A stretch of DNA of 18,029 nucleotides from Elusimicrobiota bacterium (GTDB taxonomy: Bacteria; CG03; SLGR01; PWQF01), in the NCBI GenBank assembly GCA_003557485.1, contig PWOI01000019.1:1-18029 (forward strand), written 5' to 3'. This document shows, piece after piece, positions 14,431 through 18,029 of the stretch. A program made the translations under genes and the position numbers. Below the pieces are notes generated by a model. That model worked only from the letters and a program-made list of their open reading frames with translations, was not told where the DNA came from and did no database searches. Within the stretch, counting starts at the first letter, position 1. The number at the start of each line of letters is the position of its first letter.

Positions 14431-15628
14431 ATCCTGTACGGTGCTTGTTCCCCCTAAACTTATCATCTATAAGAGACACCGGGTCGCGGAAACAGCACAT
14501 AAGTATCATTGCCGCTATTATGAATGGTTTATGGCGCGCCTGGCGGTAAGTCTGTATACGGTATTTTTCAAAGACACCTTCCGTCACTTCCCCGTGTTCA
14601 CAGCTGACCCCCTGCACGTCTGCCGGAAGGCAGTGCAGATAAATCGCTGATTTATCCTTAGTAAGCGACAGCATATCTTCATCACACACCCAGTCCTTGT
14701 GCTCTGCATTACGGGCAAGACACTCCTTTTCAAGTTCGTCAAGTCCCTTTTCATCCTCTTTATTAACCAGCCGGGTACGCTGCTCCATAACTTCAAAGGG
14801 GGCCCAGCTCTTGGGATATATTACGTCAGCATCTTTAAAGGCTTCTTTCATATCATCTGTAACGGTAAAACTGCCTCCGGAACCTTTTGCAAATTCCCCG
14901 GTTTTATCGATAATATCCGGCATAAGTCCGTATCCCTCCGGGTGCGCCAGGCAGACTTCGGCTCCGAACCTGCTCATAAGAGCTATCACACCCTGGGGCA
15001 CGGAAAGCGGTTTGCCGTAACTGGGTGAGTATGCCCAGCTCATTGCTATTTTTTTCCCTCTCAGGTTTTCTAGCGAACCGAAATAATGGTTGAGGTGCTG
15101 CAGGTCGGTAAGAGTCTGCGTGGGATGGTCAAAGTCGCACTGAAGGTTAATTACTGCCGGACGGTGGCCCAGAACACCCTTTTCGAAACCTTCGTCAAGA
15201 GACTCTGCCACTTCTTTCATAAAATTATGACCCCTTCCAACAAACATATCGTCCCTGATTCCGATAACTTCACTCAAAAAAGATATCATATTGGATGTTT
15301 CCCTTACGGTTTCTCCGTGGGTAATCTGGGTCTTGGACTCGTCCATGTCAAATGTCCCCAGCCCCAGAAGATTACAGGCCGAAGCATAAGCCATTCTTGT
15401 CCTTGTAGACATATCCCTAAATAGAGAAATACCCAACCCTGTCTGAAAAACTCTCAGGTTGACATTATCACGGTAAAGCCCCCTCAAAATTTCCGAAAGT
15501 GTAAGAATGGCTTTTATATCTTCTGTACTCTTATTCCAGGTCAGCAGAAAATCTTTCCTATACATATTAAAGTTCATCTTTTTAAGCGACACCAGCATGT
15601 TCTTTGTTTTTAAAATAGGTTCTCTCAT
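14429..15628 (-). CDS. ygeW: YgeW-family carbamoyltransferase
   Basis: This 399-residue protein is of the aspartate/ornithine carbamoyltransferase superfamily, in the knotted YgeW subgroup. The carbamoyl-phosphate loop is STRTR (74-78). DHPTQ (168-172) and HCLP (332-335) are also present. Long blocks follow E. coli YgeW from recall: GLGISLFRDMSTRTR, HGETVRETSNMISF, AYSPSYGKPLSVPQG, DADVIYPKSWAPFEVME and GEVTEGVFEKYRIQTY. The substrate of YgeW enzymes was long unknown. Recent work puts E. coli YgeW in anaerobic purine breakdown, acting on ureido compounds. It lies 16 bases after the YgeY-like gene, with GGAAGAGG as ribosome site, so the pair is cotranscribed. It is not an ordinary arginine-pathway OTCase. 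The start at ATG 15628 adds about 20 residues before the conserved NMYRKDFLLTW; ATG 15568 is an alternative. Confidence 0.94.
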   Translation of the reverse strand: MREPILKTKNMLVSLKKMNFNMYRKDFLLTWNKSTEDIKAILTLSEILRGLYRDNVNLRVFQTGLGISLFRDMSTRTRMAYASACNLLGLGTFDMDESKTQITHGETVRETSNMISFLSEVIGIRDDMFVGRGHNFMKEVAESLDEGFEKGVLGHRPAVINLQCDFDHPTQTLTDLQHLNHYFGSLENLRGKKIAMSWAYSPSYGKPLSVPQGVIALMSRFGAEVCLAHPEGYGLMPDIIDKTGEFAKGSGGSFTVTDDMKEAFKDADVIYPKSWAPFEVMEQRTRLVNKEDEKGLDELEKECLARNAEHKDWVCDEDMLSLTKDKSAIYLHCLPADVQGVSCEHGEVTEGVFEKYRIQTYRQARHKPFIIAAMILMCCFRDPVSLIDDKFRGNKHRTG

Positions 15629-15644
15629 TTTTTACCTCTTCCTT

Positions 15645-16850
15645 TTACGCTCCATCCACTACCCTCAAGTAATGCCCTGGAAAAGCTGCATAAAAAGCAG
15701 CTGCTTTTACCAGGTGGCCTGCAGGAACCTGGTCATCAACCGTATGCGCATATTTTTCTTCTCCGGGTCCGAATCCCACTGTGGGTATACCAAGCATCCC
15801 CATAGTAGCAACACCGTTTGTTGAAAAAGTCCATTTTCCAATTTCTCCGCCGCTTCCCATTATATCGCTGCGGGCCGCAGAGGCTGCAGCCAGAAGCGGA
15901 TGGTTTTCATCAAGTATCCAGGTAGGGAAATAGGCCTTTGCCGGGTATACCTTTCCTTTATATGAAGGCTTGGAGTATTCCGGTATCTTAATATCAGCTT
16001 CCACCCCTGCCCGGACGGCAGCATCTTCAATCTCCGCAAGAGCGCTCTCCATATCCTCCCCGGCGGTAAGGCTGCGGTCAATGTGGATGCTGCTTGAGGA
16101 CGGAACAGCGCAGAGCGAAGGTGATTTCGAAATTATTTGGCTGACTGTTATCGAGCCTTTACCCAAAAATGCATCTTCCTTAAGGCGCAGGTTAAGCTTT
16201 TCTATTTCAAGAACCATACGGCTCATAAGATAAACTGCGTTTATTCCCCTTTCCGGTGCCGAGCCGTGGGCGGACCGGCCCGCTACCGATGCAGTTATTT
16301 CCATCCTGCCGCGCTGCCCCCTGTATACATTCAGTCCGGTCGGTTCGGTTATAACCACGCAGTCCGGGCGGAGTTTCTCTTCATTTACTATATATTGCCA
16401 GCATAGTCCGTCGCAGTCTTCTTCCTGGACGCTTCCAACTACATAAAGGGTATAATCACTTTCAAGCTTAAGGTCTTTTATAAGTTTTCCCCCGTATACC
16501 ATTGAGGCCATCCCGCCCTCCTGGTCGCTTGCGCCGAGCCCGTAGACAGTACCGTTTTCAAATTTTCCATCATAGGGGTCGTGGTTCCACTGTTCTATAT
16601 TCCCCACGCCTACAGTATCGATATGGGCATCCATAGCTATTATTTTTTTACCCGAGCCTATCCTGCCCAGAATATTTCCCATACCATCTATTACTATCTC
16701 GTCAAAACCAGTTTTTTCCATCTCTTCCTTTATCCGAAGAACTACTTTTTCTTCGTTACAGCTTTCAGATGGAATACTTATCATATCGCGCAGAAACTTC
16801 ACCATATCTCTTTCATAATTCTGCGCTGCATTCAGAATACTCTTATTCAT
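15645..16850 (-). CDS. ygeY: YgeY-family M20 metallopeptidase/deacylase
   Basis: This 401-residue M20 (ArgE/DapE-type) di-zinc amidohydrolase is of the YgeY subgroup. Metal and catalytic residues are visible: H76 and D78 in MDAHIDTVG, bridging D109 in ASDQEGGMASM, E143-E144 in VQEEDCDG (base and ligand), E169 in TEPTG, and H369 in AHTVDD. The dimerisation domain starts near YRGQRGRMEITASVAGRSAHGSAPERG (176-202). It would hydrolyse an N-acyl or N-carbamoyl amino acid. The next gene is a YgeW-like carbamoyltransferase, as in the E. coli yge cluster, so a carbamoyl or ureido substrate is the best inference. ATG 16850 directly follows the TAA of the GGDEF gene, so translation is coupled. A ygeX/dpaL homologue is not seen. 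Confidence 0.95.
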   Translation of the reverse strand: MNKSILNAAQNYERDMVKFLRDMISIPSESCNEEKVVLRIKEEMEKTGFDEIVIDGMGNILGRIGSGKKIIAMDAHIDTVGVGNIEQWNHDPYDGKFENGTVYGLGASDQEGGMASMVYGGKLIKDLKLESDYTLYVVGSVQEEDCDGLCWQYIVNEEKLRPDCVVITEPTGLNVYRGQRGRMEITASVAGRSAHGSAPERGINAVYLMSRMVLEIEKLNLRLKEDAFLGKGSITVSQIISKSPSLCAVPSSSSIHIDRSLTAGEDMESALAEIEDAAVRAGVEADIKIPEYSKPSYKGKVYPAKAYFPTWILDENHPLLAAASAARSDIMGSGGEIGKWTFSTNGVATMGMLGIPTVGFGPGEEKYAHTVDDQVPAGHLVKAAAFYAAFPGHYLRVVDGA

Positions 16851-17765
16851 TTAGCTCTCATCCCCTTTAAGGTTAGCTGATATCCTGTTTTTACCTGACT
16901 TTTTGGCATCAAGAAGATTTTTATCGGCTATCCTGAAAAGATTCATATAGTTTTTTGAATCTTCAGGGAAAGAAGCGATGCCGCCGGAAACTGTTATCTT
17001 TAATTCCTTCCCTTCCCAGAAGACAAGGTTCTCTTCAACCTTCATTCTTAACCTGTCGGCCGTTTTGATTGCTTCTTCTCGGTCAACCCCGGGAAGTATT
17101 ACAACAAACTCCTCACCCCCATAGCGCACCAAAGCATCTTCCTTGCGCAGATTTTCAGAGAAAACCCGGGACAGAGAGGAAAGAACCCGGTCTCCCGCAG
17201 GGTGGCCGTAACTGTCATTTATATTTTTAAAATCATCTATATCAAAAACTACAACCGAGACAGACTCGCTGCTGCGCCTTGCTATCCCCACTTCCACTTT
17301 AAGACGGGGTTCAAAGTAGCTGCGGTTAAACGCCTGGGTAAGTTCATCCGTAATAGCCCTTTTTTCAAGCTCTACAATCTCACCTTTTATTCTTTCGGCC
17401 TCTTTATTAACCTGTTTTTTAGCGACAGTTACCAGATCTTTCTTGGCCTGTTTTTTGAGATTCTTTATCTTTTCAGAAGCTTTCTTTTTAACTTCTCCTG
17501 TAGCCTTTTGCTTTTCTATACGTAATTTTTGTATCTGCCCGTGCGTCTCTTCGGATATTTCCCTGAGAGATTCATTGACAAATCCGGATATTTTACTTAT
17601 CTCCTCTGAAAAAAAATGGCTTACCCTTTCCTTTTCCGCTTTTAAAAGATGATGCCTTTCACGCCTTACATTATTGATATCCCTTTTCAGAAAATCCAGC
17701 TGTTTGTTGATCTCTTTTATTTGATCAGAAATAACTTTAAGTTGTTTTCTTAGTTTCTCGGGCAT
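16851..17765 (-). CDS. Coiled-coil GGDEF diguanylate cyclase
   Basis: This 304-residue soluble protein makes c-di-GMP from two GTP. Residues 1-~135 are one long, strongly charged coiled coil (Lys/Glu-rich, with SEEISKISGFVNESLREISEE in the middle). No PAS, GAF, REC or membrane part is seen. The GGDEF domain begins at ITDELTQAFNRSYFE (138-152). It holds D175 (VVFDIDDFK), HPAGDRVL (188-195), the signature GGEEF (216-220) and the inhibitory-site motif RKED (207-210), five residues before GGEEF, so feedback inhibition is expected. Because GGDEF enzymes work as dimers, the coiled coil may set dimerisation. It sits 4 bases after the MBL-fold hydrolase gene and touches ygeY. What it senses is not visible. 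Confidence 0.93.
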   Translation of the reverse strand: MPEKLRKQLKVISDQIKEINKQLDFLKRDINNVRRERHHLLKAEKERVSHFFSEEISKISGFVNESLREISEETHGQIQKLRIEKQKATGEVKKKASEKIKNLKKQAKKDLVTVAKKQVNKEAERIKGEIVELEKRAITDELTQAFNRSYFEPRLKVEVGIARRSSESVSVVVFDIDDFKNINDSYGHPAGDRVLSSLSRVFSENLRKEDALVRYGGEEFVVILPGVDREEAIKTADRLRMKVEENLVFWEGKELKITVSGGIASFPEDSKNYMNLFRIADKNLLDAKKSGKNRISANLKGDES

Positions 17766-17769
17766 TAGA

Positions 17770-18029
17770 TTAATCCAGGTACCCTATATCCTTCTCTCCC
17801 CTTGCCATCATAACAAAAACCTGCGTCTGTCCGGGCAGGTCCGCCCGGCAGCCTTCCCACTCTTTAAGTCTTCTTACCTCCGGAAAAAGCCTGGTGAATT
17901 CTGTCTCTGTCTCTATATCCAGCTTGCAGGAAGGCGTAGAATAATGCATAGGAATAGCTATGGAAGGATTAAGCTGACTTACTATTTCAGCGGCGCCGGA
18001 ACTATCTATGGTAAATATCCCTCCTACCG
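17770..18029 (-). CDS. Metallo-beta-lactamase-fold hydrolase, C-terminal ~85 residues (5' end outside window)
   Basis: An open frame enters from the right edge and ends at TAA 17770-17772. The visible part begins VGGIFTIDSSGAAEIVSQL and contains IAIPMHYSTPSCKLD. That is the C-terminal signature of UlaG-like MBL-fold hydrolases (V/G-G-x-Y/F-T-[IM]-D then PxHY), in which the His of MHY is the last metal ligand. The N-terminal HxHxDH motif would be outside. The substrate is unknown. The stop is 4 bases before the GGDEF start, so it heads or belongs to the same operon as the GGDEF, ygeY and ygeW genes. Confidence 0.82.
   Translation of the reverse strand, partial: VGGIFTIDSSGAAEIVSQLNPSIAIPMHYSTPSCKLDIETETEFTRLFPEVRRLKEWEGCRADLPGQTQVFVMMARGEKDIGYLD

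Noticed and set aside
1-18029. CRISPR array, tRNA, rRNA, insertion sequence or prophage genes
   Set aside because: I found no regularly spaced repeats, no tRNA-like cloverleaf, no rRNA sequence and no transposase or integrase motifs.

Overview
The window looks like part of a chromosome from an anaerobic, fermentative, Gram-negative-type bacterium, probably of an uncultured or poorly sampled lineage. The evidence is an oxygen-sensitive [FeFe]-hydrogenase with its two NAD(H)-linked partner subunits, a candidate Rex-type redox operator in front of it, no respiratory genes, sigma70-like promoters, moderate GC and heavy use of ATA and AGA codons. I cannot name the phylum from sequence alone. Groups such as Omnitrophota, Elusimicrobiota or Goldbacteria would fit in style, but this is only an impression.

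Layout. Positions 1-2241 (minus): amino-acid module alaC -> hom, with its own promoter; hom runs off the left edge. Positions 2302-3902 (minus): a two-gene signalling unit, a ferritin-like protein followed by a PAS-class III nucleotide cyclase, behind a strong promoter whose -35 lies inside a palindrome. Positions 3950-7634 (minus): translation and RNA genes typA, a RhlE-like DEAD-box helicase and a small RRM RNA-binding protein. The RRM gene has a roughly 270-nt leader containing a hairpin and a 43-codon upstream ORF that ends one base before its GTG start. Positions 7663-8501 (minus): a two-gene HTH/Doc (Fic) toxin-antitoxin-like module, bracketed by two near-identical short direct repeats and preceded by a cluster of GTTAAC sites. 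Positions 8502-9899 (minus): the magnesium channel mgtE. Positions 9957-14430 (plus): the only plus-strand operon, hydC-hydB-hydA, encoding an electron-bifurcating-type (group A3-like) [FeFe]-hydrogenase, transcribed divergently from mgtE. Positions 14429-18029 (minus): an operon running from an MBL-fold hydrolase (partial) to a coiled-coil GGDEF diguanylate cyclase, a YgeY-like M20 peptidase and a YgeW-like carbamoyltransferase.

How the parts fit. HydC and HydB bring NAD(H)/flavin chemistry and HydA the H-cluster, so the complex would couple NADH (and probably ferredoxin) to H2. The 18-bp TTGTGAAA-GA-TTTCACAA site between promoter and hydC fits NADH/NAD+ sensing by Rex, although it also matches the CRP consensus. 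YgeY and YgeW are neighbours in the E. coli yge cluster, recently tied to anaerobic purine/uric-acid breakdown, which suggests anaerobic ureido-compound catabolism here. Two different nucleotide second-messenger enzymes (cAMP/cGMP-type cyclase and c-di-GMP synthase) lie in one window, each next to an unusual partner.

Most unusual observations: a degenerate second thioredoxin-like domain inserted in HydB; the ferritin-like/cysteine-PAS/cyclase pair; the uORF-hairpin leader of the RRM-helicase operon; the repeat-flanked Doc module; and the candidate redox operator. None is proof of a new system. The ferritin-like/cyclase pair and the RRM leader are the best candidates for something undescribed.
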